64,000 nucleotides of DNA, taken from contig NZ_CP077970.1 in assembly GCF_024758505.1 (NCBI RefSeq), forward strand, positions 248,001-312,000, read 5' to 3'. Below the pieces are notes generated by a model. It was given only the letters and a program-made list of their open reading frames with translations, did no database searches and was not told the origin of the DNA. The stretch comes from Bradyrhizobium arachidis. GTDB taxonomy: Bacteria; Pseudomonadota; Alphaproteobacteria; Rhizobiales; Xanthobacteraceae. The position numbers were made by a program, and so were the translations under genes. Shown piece after piece: positions 44,087 to 53,729 of the stretch. The number at the start of each line of letters is the position of its first letter. The stretch's first letter is position 1.

Positions 44087-45610
44087 TCAGGCTTTTGGCG
44101 GCGGGACGTTGGCGAGGTACCAGTCGCGTAAGTGGGCGAGCGACGGGTGGGCCAGCGAGCGGTTGAGATAAGTCCAGATCCGCGGCTGGTGGCGCAGATA
44201 ATGCGGCTTGCCGTCGCGGCGGTTGAGGCGGGCGAAGGTGCCGAGCAGCCGTGTATTCCGCTGCGCCGACATGATGGCGTAGAGCTCGGCAAAACCGGCC
44301 GCGTCAAAGCTCGCATCATCAGTGCGGCGCGCCTTGATGTAGCGCGACAGCAACGTCAGCTCGAGGCTTTCGGGCACGTCGATGCGGGCGTCCTGGAGCA
44401 GCGACACCACGTCATAGGATTTAGGCCCGAGCACGGTGTCCTGGAAATCGATCACGCCGACGCGTGCAATCCCGGCGCGGCCTTCGAGCCAGATCAGGTT
44501 CGGCGAGTGATAGTCGCGCAGCACCCAGGTTTTTGGCGCGGCAATGGGCCTTTGCAACAGCTCGCGCCACATCGCGAAAAATTCCGCGCGCTTTTCGTCG
44601 GAGAGTTCGGCGCCACGGTCCGGCAGATACCATTCCGGCATCAGGCCGATCTCGATCAGCAGCGCGTCGGTGTCGAACACCGGAATGGCGTGGTCGGTGG
44701 TGCCTGCCAGCGGCAGCGTCTCCGGCAATGTCTTGCCAAGCAGCGCGGCCAGCAGATCGGTTGCGGCCTCGTAGCGCTCGGCGATCGGGCGCGGCGGATC
44801 GCCCTCGATGACGCCCTCGCTGCCAAAATCCTCGGTGATGAGAAAGCCGTGGTCGAGATCGGAACGATGGATTACGGGCGCCGAAATGCCCTGCGCGCGC
44901 AGGCCCTCGTCGATGGCAACGAACGGCTTGACGTTCTCGGCGAGATGCACGGCAGCGCTATAGGATTTTCCGTTGTAGATCGCGGCGCCATCCGGCCGCT
45001 GCGGTGAGTTCATGAGGATGACGATTTCGTCGTCGCGGATCAGTCGCGCATAGGAGCGGGTCGAAGCATCGCCGGCCATCCGTCGGCGCGTGGCCTCCAT
45101 GTAGCCGGCCGCATCGAGGAACTCGCGCAGCGCCTTCAATCGCGCGACGATTGCTGCCGCCTTGCCGTGGCCGGTGATATCAGCCGCGCGCGCGGTCGAG
45201 CCCAGCGCCGGACGATGCGTGAGCGCGATGTCGATGCGATCCGCAGGGAGGGCCGATGGCGCGCGCTCCGGCCATTCGATCAGCGCCAGCGTTCCCTCCG
45301 GCAGCGGCGACAGACCGATCTCCTCGAGCTCGCCTTCATCCTCGACGCGGTAGAGGTCGGCATGTAGAACCGGGACGGGCAAATGTTCGTAGCCCTGCAC
45401 CAGCGTGAAGGTCGGGCTCGGCACCTCCAGCGTCTCGTCGCCGGCGAGATAGCGGATCATGGCGCGCGCGGCCGCCGTCTTGCCCGCGCCGAGATCGGCT
45501 GACAGCGTGATGACGTCTCCGGCGCCGACGAGTAGCGCAAGGTCGGCCATCAGCTCTGCAGTGGCCGTCTCGTTGACAAGCGCGACGGAGAATGTCGTTG
45601 ACGCGTTCAT
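44087..45610 (-). CDS. Fusion: TsaE (t6A ATPase subunit) + AmgK-like sugar kinase
   Basis: A 507-residue two-domain protein. Residues about 1-150 are TsaE, the P-loop ATPase of the tRNA t6A threonylcarbamoylation complex (ADLGAGKTAAARAMIRYL, SPTFTLVQGYE, HADLYR, LIEWPER). Residues about 170-507 are an aminoglycoside-phosphotransferase fold with the catalytic loop VLRDYHSPNLIW and the DFQD metal loop; this matches AmgK, the anomeric kinase for MurNAc/GlcNAc that feeds MurU. Domain boundary near residue 155. The ATG overlaps the divL stop (ATGA). The fusion is known in Rhizobiales. Confidence 0.88.
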   Translation of the reverse strand: MNASTTFSVALVNETATAELMADLALLVGAGDVITLSADLGAGKTAAARAMIRYLAGDETLEVPSPTFTLVQGYEHLPVPVLHADLYRVEDEGELEEIGLSPLPEGTLALIEWPERAPSALPADRIDIALTHRPALGSTARAADITGHGKAAAIVARLKALREFLDAAGYMEATRRRMAGDASTRSYARLIRDDEIVILMNSPQRPDGAAIYNGKSYSAAVHLAENVKPFVAIDEGLRAQGISAPVIHRSDLDHGFLITEDFGSEGVIEGDPPRPIAERYEAATDLLAALLGKTLPETLPLAGTTDHAIPVFDTDALLIEIGLMPEWYLPDRGAELSDEKRAEFFAMWRELLQRPIAAPKTWVLRDYHSPNLIWLEGRAGIARVGVIDFQDTVLGPKSYDVVSLLQDARIDVPESLELTLLSRYIKARRTDDASFDAAGFAELYAIMSAQRNTRLLGTFARLNRRDGKPHYLRHQPRIWTYLNRSLAHPSLAHLRDWYLANVPPPKA

Positions 45611-48111
45611 TCGGCGGCGTCGCGATGCGCCGCCTGGTCGGTCGGGAAATCGCAGGTCACGGTGGTGCCTTTGCCGACGAGCGAATCCACCCGCACCTTG
45701 CCGCCATGCAGCTCGACGAAGGAGCGCACCAGCGATAGCCCAAGGCCGGCGCCGCGATGGCGCGAGCCCTGCGAGCGGCTCTCGAACCAGTTGAACACCT
45801 TGTCCTTCATGTCGGCGGGAATTCCAGGCCCGGAATCCGTCACGGTGAAGATGACGTTGCGCTCGGAGCGGCGCGCGCTGATGCCGACCACGGAGTCCGG
45901 CGGCGAGAAGCCGACGGCGTTGGCGAGCAGATTATACAGCACCTGCACCACGCGCTTCTCGTCGCCGACGAAGCTGCCGACATCGGGTGCAATGTCGACC
46001 TTGAGACGGATGCGGTCGGTGGCGAGCCGGTCCTGGATGCCTTCGGCGGCCAGCTCGATCGTCTTGGAGACGTCGACCGGGCCGAGCTCGAGCTTCATCG
46101 CGCCGGCGTCGATGGTCGCGAGATCGAGGATGTTGTTGGTCAGCGCCAGCAGCGCATTGGTCGACTTGGTGACGTAGTCGAGATATTCGGCCTGCTTCGG
46201 CGTCAGCGGCCCGGTCGAGGGATCGCTGAGGAAATGCGCGAAGCCGATGATGGTGGTCAGCGGCGAGCGTAGCTCGTAGGAGACGTGGTGGACGAAGTCC
46301 ACCTTCATCTGGTCGGCGGTCTCCAGCGCCTCGTTGCGTTCACGCAGCGCGCGCTCGACATTCTCGGTGTCGGTGATGTCCTGGAAGGTCAGCATGGTCG
46401 CGCCGTCGGGCAGGGGGCGGATCATGCAGTCGAGCACGCTGCCGTCCTTGCGCTCCAGCTTCAGCAGCACGTCGACGCGGTTCTCGATCGAGGTGATGGC
46501 TTCCCGGATCTGACGCCAGACGTTGGCGTCGTCGAACAGCTGGTGGCACCAGCTCTCGACGGTGTGGATATGCGGCTGTTCGTTCAGCGCCTCACCTGAC
46601 AGCTTCCACATCCGCGCAAAAGTCGGGTTGAAGAGCTGCGCCTTGCCGTTGCTGCCGAACACCGCCACGCCCTCGGCGAGGCTGTCCAGCGTCTCGCGCT
46701 GCACGCGGATCAGGCCGTCGAAGCGCCGCGCGAGATCGAGGCTCTCGGTGACGTCGTCGAACAGATAGGTGACGCCGCCTTCGGGATTCGGCGTGGTCAC
46801 GACCGACAACGCGCGCCCGTCGGGCAGGAACCAGGTGTCCTTGGCGGTCTCGACGGCGCGATAGGCTTCGTGCAGCTTTACCTTCCAGGCGCGGAAGTCC
46901 GGCTGCTCCGGCAGTTTTCGCGCGGCGCGGAGCTGGTCGAGCACGCTGGAATCGTCCGGATTGGAATCCAGGAAGTTGCGGTCGAGATCCCACAGCCGAC
47001 GGTAGGAATCGTTGTAGAAGGCGAGCCGCCGCTGGCCGTCGAACACCGCGACGCCGGAGGAGAGCTGGTCGAGCGTGCGGCGATGCGCCTCCGCCATCCG
47101 CACCAGCGCCGAGCTGAGCGCGTCGGCTTCGCTGGCGTCGATCGCGACGCCGACACTGCTTGCGCCGACATTGACGGCGCGCACGTCGTAGATGCGGCGC
47201 TCGCCGCCGATCACGATCGGCAGGCGCGAGGTGAAGTGAGCTGCCTCCTTCAGGCCGCGCTCCATGTCGGTGCGGTCGGCGCTGTCGAGCAGTTCGAGCT
47301 TGCGCTCCTGGGCATCGATGACGCTGTGCGCTTCCGTTGCCCGCACATAGGCCGGGTTGGCGTAGGTCAGCGCGCCGTTGGCGCCCTTGGCCCAGATCGG
47401 CCAGGGCGCGGAGGCCGCGAAGCCGCGCAGCATCTCGGTCTCGTCCAGCAGCGCCTTGTGGCGCAGACTGGTTTCGGCGAGTTCGCGCCGCAGGCCCGAA
47501 AGTTCGCGAATCCTCACAATGGCTTGGCCGCCGATGGCGCGCCCGATGGCTTCGAGCGTGTGGCCGTTGGAAGTGGTCACATTGAGCTGGAAGCCGTCGC
47601 CGCGTTCGCGCAAGCCACCGACGGCGTGGTCCATCTGCAGCGCCGGTTCCGGCGGCAGCCAGGTTCCGAAGGCGAGCACGCGCTGCGGGGATGAGTCCCG
47701 CGGCAGCACCATGGAGATGTCGCCGGAAATCTGCGCGCGATTGTCGCCAGCCGGCCACGAGATCAGGATCTGCGGTTCCGCAAACAGCAGCGCGCCAAAA
47801 CGGTCGGCTTGCAGTTGGAGTTCCCCGATCCGGGCGTGCAGCCGCGCCTCGTTCTTGGCCGTGCGCACGCGCGTGCGCATCAACAGGATCGCGGCCATGA
47901 CCGAGAAGCCGAGCAGGGCCAGCGCGGTCGTCAGCACCGCGATTTCCTGCCGGTTGAAGTCCAGTAGTGTCGATAGGGTGTCGATGAGGTCCGCGGCATG
48001 CGCAGGCCCAGCCGGAAGCAGCGCTGCGAGAGCGCTACCGATCAGGCTGTTGCGCACCAGTGATGTGCACGACAGCAGCGTCCGACGCATCGACACGATC
48101 ACGCCTGACAT
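45607..48111 (-). CDS. divL: DivL-type cell-cycle sensor (histidine-kinase fold with Tyr at the phosphosite)
   Basis: Membrane sensor of the CtrA cell-cycle pathway; Caulobacter DivL steers the kinase CckA. The 834-residue product has N-terminal hydrophobic segments (about 15-40 and 55-75), a region with PAS-like repeats (about 240-580), a HisKA-like dimerisation helix and an HATPase domain with N box (NLLANAV), G1 (DSGPGIP) and G2 (GAGLGLSLV). The H box reads HHVSYELRSPLTTIIGFA: Tyr612 stands where histidine kinases have the phospho-His, exactly as in DivL. I start at 48111; an ATG at 48090 is also possible. It heads the run divL-tsaE/amgK. Confidence 0.88.
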   Translation of the reverse strand: MSGVIVSMRRTLLSCTSLVRNSLIGSALAALLPAGPAHAADLIDTLSTLLDFNRQEIAVLTTALALLGFSVMAAILLMRTRVRTAKNEARLHARIGELQLQADRFGALLFAEPQILISWPAGDNRAQISGDISMVLPRDSSPQRVLAFGTWLPPEPALQMDHAVGGLRERGDGFQLNVTTSNGHTLEAIGRAIGGQAIVRIRELSGLRRELAETSLRHKALLDETEMLRGFAASAPWPIWAKGANGALTYANPAYVRATEAHSVIDAQERKLELLDSADRTDMERGLKEAAHFTSRLPIVIGGERRIYDVRAVNVGASSVGVAIDASEADALSSALVRMAEAHRRTLDQLSSGVAVFDGQRRLAFYNDSYRRLWDLDRNFLDSNPDDSSVLDQLRAARKLPEQPDFRAWKVKLHEAYRAVETAKDTWFLPDGRALSVVTTPNPEGGVTYLFDDVTESLDLARRFDGLIRVQRETLDSLAEGVAVFGSNGKAQLFNPTFARMWKLSGEALNEQPHIHTVESWCHQLFDDANVWRQIREAITSIENRVDVLLKLERKDGSVLDCMIRPLPDGATMLTFQDITDTENVERALRERNEALETADQMKVDFVHHVSYELRSPLTTIIGFAHFLSDPSTGPLTPKQAEYLDYVTKSTNALLALTNNILDLATIDAGAMKLELGPVDVSKTIELAAEGIQDRLATDRIRLKVDIAPDVGSFVGDEKRVVQVLYNLLANAVGFSPPDSVVGISARRSERNVIFTVTDSGPGIPADMKDKVFNWFESRSQGSRHRGAGLGLSLVRSFVELHGGKVRVDSLVGKGTTVTCDFPTDQAAHRDAAE

Positions 48112-48324
48112 AATTGCCCCAAGACCGCACGATTTTGCGCGCGGCGACTTCCCCCGCCGCGCGCGAATCAAACGACAATATCCGCTTCGTGACTCCACCG
48201 GTAAGAGTCCAGATCGTGAACGTAAAGACGGGCGCACAAAAAGTGGCGGCCGCGCGAATCCTGGCGTGTAGTTTTGCGGTCAATCCTGCGGATTTGAGGC
48301 GGGGCTAAAGCGTTTTCCAGCGCT

Positions 48325-48783
48325 CTAGCGGCCGGTCGAGCCGAAACCGCCGGCGCCGCGATCGGTCTCCGACAGCGAGGCGACGGGAACCAGCGCGGCC
48401 TGCACCACCGGCGCGATCACCATCTGCGCAATGCGTTCGCCGCGGCGAATCACGAAGGGCACCCCGCCATGGTTGATCAGGATGACCTTGATCTCGCCGC
48501 GATAATCCGCGTCGATCGTGCCGGGCGAGTTCAGCACGGTGACGCCGTGCTTGGCCGCGAGCCCGGAGCGCGGCCGCACCTGCGCCTCGAAACCCGGCGG
48601 CAGCGCGATGGCGAGCCCGGTCGGCACCATCGCGTGCTTGCCTGATGCAAGCGTCAGCGGTTCGGCATCGGGAACAGCGGCCAAGAGATCGAGGCCGGCG
48701 GCCTCGGTGGTCTGATAGGCCGGCAGTGGCAGGCCGTCCGCGTGCGGCAGACGTTGGACCTCAACGGTGACTTTCGTGCTCAA
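48325..48783 (-). CDS. dut: dUTP diphosphatase (dUTPase)
   Basis: Hydrolyses dUTP to dUMP, keeping uracil out of DNA and feeding thymidylate synthesis. The 152-residue trimeric-type product has the five motifs: AAGLDLLAA (1), [12 protein letters not shown] (2), [11 protein letters not shown] (3), [14 protein letters not shown] (4) and [10 protein letters not shown] (5). Its ATG overlaps the coaBC stop by four bases. coaBC-dut adjacency is very common. Confidence 0.96.
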   Translation of the reverse strand: MSTKVTVEVQRLPHADGLPLPAYQTTEAAGLDLLAAVPDAEPLTLASGKHAMVPTGLAIALPPGFEAQVRPRSGLAAKHGVTVLNSPGTIDADYRGEIKVILINHGGVPFVIRRGERIAQMVIAPVVQAALVPVASLSETDRGAGGFGSTGR

Positions 48784-50246
48784 GAGGCCGGCTCCAGCGG
48801 TTTGTCGGCGAGGCTTTTGGCGATATGGGTGACCAGTTCGGTGGCAACCTGTTCCTTGGTCATGACAGGCCAGGAATCAACCGCGATGTCGCCGTCCTTC
48901 TCGCTATTCTTGCTGAGCAGGTGCACGGTGTTGCGGTCGCCGCCCATCACGCCTGTGGCGGGCGAAACGTCGTTGGCGACGATCCAGTCGCAGCCCTTGC
49001 GCTTCAGCTTTGCCTTTGCGTTGTCGATGAGATGCTCGGTCTCGGCGGCAAAGCCGATCACCAGCGGCGGGCGCTTGTCCTTCATCTTCGAGATCGTGGC
49101 AAGGATGTCGGGATTCTCCACGAGCTGGAGGGGCGGCATGCCCGCGGACGTCTTCTTCAGCTTCTGCGCGCCTTCGCTGGCGACGCGCCAATCGGCGACC
49201 GCAGCGGCGAAGATTGCGATATCGACGGGAAGCGCAGCCTCGACCTGCTCCAGCATGTGACGCGCCGATTCCACATGCCTGACCGTGACGCCCGCGGGAT
49301 CATCGAGATCGACCGGACCGCTCACCAAGATCACCTCAGCGCCGGCGGCTTGCGCGGCGGCGGCAATCGCAAAACCCTGCTTGCCGGAGGAGCGGTTCGC
49401 GATGTAGCGCACGGGATCGATCGGCTCGTGGGTGGGCCCCGCGGTGATCAGCACGCGCTTGCCGGCCAGCGGCCGCGGCACCGGCGGCCGCAGCAGGCGC
49501 TCGGCGGCGGCCGCGATCTCGATCGCCTCCGACATCCGGCCGGTGCCGGCTTCGCCCGCTTCCGCCATCTCGCCGGTATTGGGGCCGATGAAGGCGACGC
49601 CGTCGCGCGTCAGCTGCGCCACGTTGCGTCGCGTCGCGGCGTTGGCCCACATCAGCGGGTTCATGGCCGGCGCGATCAGGATCTTGCGGTTGGCGGCAAG
49701 CAGGATGGCGCTGGCGAGATCGTCGGCGTGGCCGCCTGCCATCTTGGCCATCAGGTCGGCGGTCGCAGGTGCCACCACGATCAGGTCGCAGTCGCGCGCG
49801 AGGCGAATATGGCCGGCGTCGAACTCGCTCTGGGGGTCGAACAGGTCGGTATAGACCCGCTCATGCGACAAGGCGCTGACCGCGAGCGGCGTGACGAATT
49901 GCTGCGCCGCCTTGGTCAGGACGCAGCGAACCTCGATCCGCCGCTCCTTCAGCCGCCGGATCAGGTCCAGCGACTTGTAGGCGGCAATCCCGCCGCCGAT
50001 GATCAGGGTGACGCTGGCGATCAGTGTGACGCCGGCCTCAGCGAGGGCGCTGGTGCGCTGGGGCACGGCAGCAGGGGATGCCGCCGTTGACGCGGCGGAG
50101 CCCGTCAGCGGCTCCTCGCGGCCCTCGATGAGCTCGCGCAGGATGACCCGGACCTCCTCCTCGACCGAGCGGCGGTTCTTGGCCGATCGGAGCCGAAGGT
50201 AGGTTTTGACGCCTTCGTCGAGTTTACGGATGGTCAGGCTCGCCAT
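48780..50246 (-). CDS. coaBC: CoaBC (PPC synthetase/decarboxylase) with N-terminal ribbon-helix-helix domain
   Basis: Two steps of coenzyme A synthesis: 4'-phosphopantothenate plus cysteine (CoaB) and decarboxylation (CoaC). In 488 residues the CoaC flavoprotein half begins near residue 80 ([20 protein letters not shown], active His in [16 protein letters not shown]) and CoaB follows ([33 protein letters not shown]). The first ~50 residues ([20 protein letters not shown]...[15 protein letters not shown]) are not part of CoaBC; they look like a FitA/VapB-type ribbon-helix-helix DNA-binding domain. A linker rich in Ala/Ser joins them. ATG 50246 has GGAGGG upstream, and two 17-bp palindromes precede it. 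Confidence 0.9.
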   Translation of the reverse strand: MASLTIRKLDEGVKTYLRLRSAKNRRSVEEEVRVILRELIEGREEPLTGSAASTAASPAAVPQRTSALAEAGVTLIASVTLIIGGGIAAYKSLDLIRRLKERRIEVRCVLTKAAQQFVTPLAVSALSHERVYTDLFDPQSEFDAGHIRLARDCDLIVVAPATADLMAKMAGGHADDLASAILLAANRKILIAPAMNPLMWANAATRRNVAQLTRDGVAFIGPNTGEMAEAGEAGTGRMSEAIEIAAAAERLLRPPVPRPLAGKRVLITAGPTHEPIDPVRYIANRSSGKQGFAIAAAAQAAGAEVILVSGPVDLDDPAGVTVRHVESARHMLEQVEAALPVDIAIFAAAVADWRVASEGAQKLKKTSAGMPPLQLVENPDILATISKMKDKRPPLVIGFAAETEHLIDNAKAKLKRKGCDWIVANDVSPATGVMGGDRNTVHLLSKNSEKDGDIAVDSWPVMTKEQVATELVTHIAKSLADKPLEPAS

Positions 50247-50265
50247 GACACCCTCCAGCACAAAA

Positions 50266-50305
50266 TGATATCGATGCTATCACTGTGATGATTGCATCGC
50301 AATCA
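50266..50305 (-). promoter_or_regulatory. Two 17-bp palindromes upstream of coaBC (candidate RHH operators)
   Basis: TGATATCGATGCTATCA (50266-50282) and TGATTGCATCGCAATCA (50289-50305), 23 bp centre to centre, with TCACTGTGA (50280-50288) bridging them. They lie 20-59 bases before the coaBC ATG, the second ending on the ubiB stop codon. Shared form TGATnnCATCGnnATCA (either strand). Confidence 0.65.
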
Positions 50306-51877
50306 AAGATTCCGGACGGCGATCAGGATTCCGATGAAGGTGGCGGCAATGATCCAGAGCGCGACGGTGCGCCAGCGATTCTTGCGGCCCTCGCTGCGGC
50401 CCATCGCGGCGATGGTCTCCGGCGACAGCCGCAGGCCTTCCCGTGTCATCGCCTCCAACTGCTCCAGCACCACGACCGAACGCGCGGCAATGTCGGGCAG
50501 CCGCATCAGCACCTTGGCGAGGTCGCCGGTCCCGGCGAGCGCCCCCTGCACCCGGCCGATCGGGCCGAGATTGCGCTCGATCCACTCGCGTACTACGGGG
50601 TCGGCGATCTTCCAGATGTCGAGTTTCGGATCGAAGCCGCGCGCCACGCCCTCGACCACGACCATGGTCTTCTGCAGCAGGATCAACTCGGGTCGCGTGG
50701 TCATGTCGAACAGGCCGGTGACCTCGAGCAGCAGCGTGAGCAGCCGCGCCATCGAGATTTCTTCCGCCGTGCGATTGTGAATCGGCTCGCCGATCGCGCG
50801 GATCGCCTGCGCAAAATTCTCGACCGAGTGGTGCGCGGGCACGTAGCCCGCCTCGAAGTGCACTTCCGCCACGCGGCGATAGTCGCGGGTGATGAAGCCG
50901 AGCAGGATTTCGGCGAGGAAGCGCCGCTCCTTCATGCCGAGCCGGCCCATGATGCCGAAATCGACAGCGACGAGACGACCCGTATCATCGAGGAACAGAT
51001 TCCCCGGATGCATGTCGGCGTGGAAAAAACCGTCGCGCAGCGCGTGCCGCAGAAAACTCTGGATCACCTTGCGGCCGAGATCGGGCAGGTCGACCTGCGC
51101 CTCTTGCAGGCGCTTGTGATCGTTCAGCGCGATGCCGTCGATCCACTCCATCGTCAGCACGTTGTGCGTGGTGCGGTCCCAATCCACCGTCGGCACGCGG
51201 AAATCCGGGTCGTCGCGCGTGTTCTCCGCCATCTCGGACAGGGCTGCCGCCTCCAGCCGCAAATCCATCTCCATCGCGACCGAGCGCGACATGGTGTTGA
51301 TGACTTCGATGAGGCGCAGACGGCGCGCCTCGGCCGAGTAAGTTTCGGCCTTGTGCGCAACGAAGAAGAAATCGGAGAGGTCGCGGCGGAAGCGCGAGGA
51401 CACGTTGGGCCGCAGCACCTTGATCGCGACTGGCTGTCTGATGCCATTGCGCAGCACCTCACCGCGATGGACCTGCGCGATCGAGGCGGCTGCGACTGCG
51501 GGGCCGAAATTGACGAACACGTCCGTCAGCGGCCGTTCGAGCGAGACGGCGATCGCGGCTTCCGCTTCTGCTTGCGGAAACGGCGGTAGGCGGTCCTGCA
51601 GGCTTTCGAGATCGTTCGCGATGTTGACGCCGACGACGTCGGGGCGCGTCGCCAGGAACTGCCCGAGCTTCAGATAGGCCGGGCCGAGGCGCGTCAGCGC
51701 GCGCGACAGGCGGGCCCCCTGCTTGGCGCCGCGCCGTTCGACCAGACGCGCCAGCTTGAGCGCAAGCTGGCCGGGCGGCGGCACCAGGCTCGGATCGATC
51801 GAGCCGAACACGCCCTCGCGCGCAAACACCAGCGCGGCGCGGGCCAGGCGCGCAATGTGGGTAATTGCAGAGATCAC
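50303..51877 (-). CDS. ubiB: Ubiquinone biosynthesis atypical kinase UbiB
   Basis: ABC1/ADCK-type atypical kinase/ATPase required for ubiquinone synthesis at the membrane. The 524-residue product has the KxGQ motif ([12 protein letters not shown]), the Ala-rich loop [22 protein letters not shown], the catalytic [16 protein letters not shown] and VDFGIMGRL, and a C-terminal membrane segment (about residues 498-520). Its ATG overlaps the ubiE stop (ATGA), so the pair is coupled. Confidence 0.95.
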   Translation of the reverse strand: MISAITHIARLARAALVFAREGVFGSIDPSLVPPPGQLALKLARLVERRGAKQGARLSRALTRLGPAYLKLGQFLATRPDVVGVNIANDLESLQDRLPPFPQAEAEAAIAVSLERPLTDVFVNFGPAVAAASIAQVHRGEVLRNGIRQPVAIKVLRPNVSSRFRRDLSDFFFVAHKAETYSAEARRLRLIEVINTMSRSVAMEMDLRLEAAALSEMAENTRDDPDFRVPTVDWDRTTHNVLTMEWIDGIALNDHKRLQEAQVDLPDLGRKVIQSFLRHALRDGFFHADMHPGNLFLDDTGRLVAVDFGIMGRLGMKERRFLAEILLGFITRDYRRVAEVHFEAGYVPAHHSVENFAQAIRAIGEPIHNRTAEEISMARLLTLLLEVTGLFDMTTRPELILLQKTMVVVEGVARGFDPKLDIWKIADPVVREWIERNLGPIGRVQGALAGTGDLAKVLMRLPDIAARSVVVLEQLEAMTREGLRLSPETIAAMGRSEGRKNRWRTVALWIIAATFIGILIAVRNL

Positions 51878-52638
51878 AAACGCCAGCCCGAATGCAGTGC
51901 CACGATGCCGCCGGACAGGGTCTGCCAGGTGACGCGGGAGAAGCCGGCCTCGCGGATCATCTCAGCGAAAGCGTTGGGCTTGGGGAATTTGCGGATCGAC
52001 TCGACGAGATACTGATAGGACTCCGCGTCTCCGGTCACCATGCGGCCGAGCGGCGGAATCACCTTGAAGGAAAACAGATCGTAGAGACGATCGAGTCCGG
52101 GCATCTCGACGGTCGAGAACTCCAGGCACAGGAAGCGGCTGCCCGGCCTCAACACGCGATAGGCCTCGCGCAAAGCGAGGTCAATCCGCGGCACGTTGCG
52201 GATGCCGAACGCGATCGTGTAGGCGTCAAAGCTGCGGTCGGCAAAGCCGAGCGTTTCGGCATTGCCTTCCACGAAATCGACCTGGGCGTCGAGATGCCGC
52301 TTCAAGGCGCGCTCGCGGCCCACGGCCAGCATGTCCGAATTGATGTCGCAGACGGTGGCATGGAAGCCCGCACCCGCGGCCTTCGCCGCACGGAAGGCGA
52401 TGTCGCCGGTGCCGCCGGCGACGTCGAGCAGGGCAAAGGGGTGGTCGCTCCTCGGCGGATCGAGCCTGGTGATCATGATGTCCTTCCAGACCCGGTGCAG
52501 ACCGCCCGACATCAGATCGTTCATCAGGTCGTAACGCGAGGCGACGCTGTGAAACACCTCGTTCACCAGCGTCTGCTTGTCCCCTAAGGGCACGTCCCTG
52601 TAGCCAAAATGGGTGGTTTCGCCCGGCCGATCCATCAC
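51874..52638 (-). CDS. ubiE: Ubiquinone/menaquinone biosynthesis C-methyltransferase UbiE
   Basis: SAM-dependent C-methylation of the quinone ring. The 254-residue product has [43 protein letters not shown], the SAM site [15 protein letters not shown] and the C-terminal [15 protein letters not shown] with TGGIVALH-like end ([14 protein letters not shown]). Divergent from mutM with a 78-base gap. Confidence 0.95.
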   Translation of the reverse strand: MMDRPGETTHFGYRDVPLGDKQTLVNEVFHSVASRYDLMNDLMSGGLHRVWKDIMITRLDPPRSDHPFALLDVAGGTGDIAFRAAKAAGAGFHATVCDINSDMLAVGRERALKRHLDAQVDFVEGNAETLGFADRSFDAYTIAFGIRNVPRIDLALREAYRVLRPGSRFLCLEFSTVEMPGLDRLYDLFSFKVIPPLGRMVTGDAESYQYLVESIRKFPKPNAFAEMIREAGFSRVTWQTLSGGIVALHSGWRL

Positions 52639-52716
52639 TCTACTCCACGACGCCGACCATAGCGCGGCCGGCGCAATGGCGCTATCACACCACCCTCATA
52701 AGGTGAATGCCTGACC

Positions 52717-53598
52717 ATGCCTGAATTGCCCGAAGTCGAGACCGTCCGCCGCGGGCTTCAGCCCGTCATGGAGGGTGCCAAAATCGTCAAGGCGGAGGCC
52801 CGCAGGGCCGATTTGCGCTTTCCCTTTCAGCCCGACTTCGTCAAGCGGCTGCAGGGACAGATCGTCACGGGGCTTGGCCGGCGCGCAAAATATCTCATGG
52901 CCGATCTCGCCTCCGGCGACGTGCTCTTGATGCATCTCGGGATGTCCGGCTCGTTTCGCGTCATCAAGCTAGATGCCGAAAAATCGCCCGGCGAATTTCA
53001 TTATCCACGGGCTAAGGATTCGACCCACGATCACGTCCTGTTCCGGATGTCGTCCGGAGCCGACATCGTCTTCAACGATCCGCGCCGCTTCGGTTACATG
53101 AAAGTGATCGCGCGCAACGCCCTCGATCAGGAGCCGCTGTTGCGCGGGCTCGGCCCGGAGCCGCTCGGCAATGAGTTCGATGCCGCGATGCTCGCGGAGT
53201 CCTGTGCCGGCAAGAAGACCAGCCTGAAGGCCGCGCTGCTCGACCAGCGCGTGGTGGCGGGGCTTGGCAACATCTATGTCTGCGAAGCGCTGCATCGCTC
53301 GCATCTGTCGCCGCGGCGGATCGCCGCGACGCTGGCCACGAAAAAGGGCGAGCCGACGGATCATGCCGGGCGGCTGGTCGGCGCGATCCACGCCGTGCTC
53401 AACGACGCCATCAAGGCCGGCGGATCGAGCTTGCGCGATCATCGACAGACCACGGGCGAGCTCGGCTATTTCCAGCACTCGTTCAAGGTTTACGACCGCG
53501 AGGGCGAGACGTGCAAAACGCCGGGCTGCGGCGGCACCGTGAAGCGGTTTACCCAGAACGGTCGATCGACCTTCTGGTGTCCGAAATGTCAGAAGTGA
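52717..53598 (+). CDS. mutM: Formamidopyrimidine-DNA glycosylase (Fpg)
   Basis: Removes 8-oxoguanine and other oxidised purines and nicks the abasic site. The 293-residue product has the catalytic N-terminus [14 protein letters not shown] (Pro2 after Met removal, Glu3), [12 protein letters not shown], the helix-two-turn-helix [18 protein letters not shown] and a four-Cys zinc finger (CKTPGC...FWCPKC) at the end. Slightly longer than E. coli Fpg (269). Divergent from ubiE. Confidence 0.96.
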   Translation: MPELPEVETVRRGLQPVMEGAKIVKAEARRADLRFPFQPDFVKRLQGQIVTGLGRRAKYLMADLASGDVLLMHLGMSGSFRVIKLDAEKSPGEFHYPRAKDSTHDHVLFRMSSGADIVFNDPRRFGYMKVIARNALDQEPLLRGLGPEPLGNEFDAAMLAESCAGKKTSLKAALLDQRVVAGLGNIYVCEALHRSHLSPRRIAATLATKKGEPTDHAGRLVGAIHAVLNDAIKAGGSSLRDHRQTTGELGYFQHSFKVYDREGETCKTPGCGGTVKRFTQNGRSTFWCPKCQK

Positions 53599-53627
53599 GG
53601 TTTGGGCGCCGCGCCCGTCCAACGAAG

Positions 53628-53701
53628 CGAAGCAATCCGGCAGGGCTGGTGTGCCGGATTGCTTCGTCGCTAAAACTCCTCGCGAGCGTGAGCGCGAGGA
53701 G
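53628..53701. repeat. Pair of inverted repeats between mutM and parA-like gene
   Basis: CGAAGCAATCCGGCA (53628-53642) and TGCCGGATTGCTTCG (53652-53666), perfect 15-base arms; then CTCCTCGCG (53676-53684) and CGCGAGGAG (53693-53701). The AAGCAATCCGG block is a frequent Bradyrhizobium repeat. May also end both convergent transcripts. Confidence 0.7.
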
Positions 53702-53729
53702 CCGGAACATCACCTGAGCGCGCGAGGGC

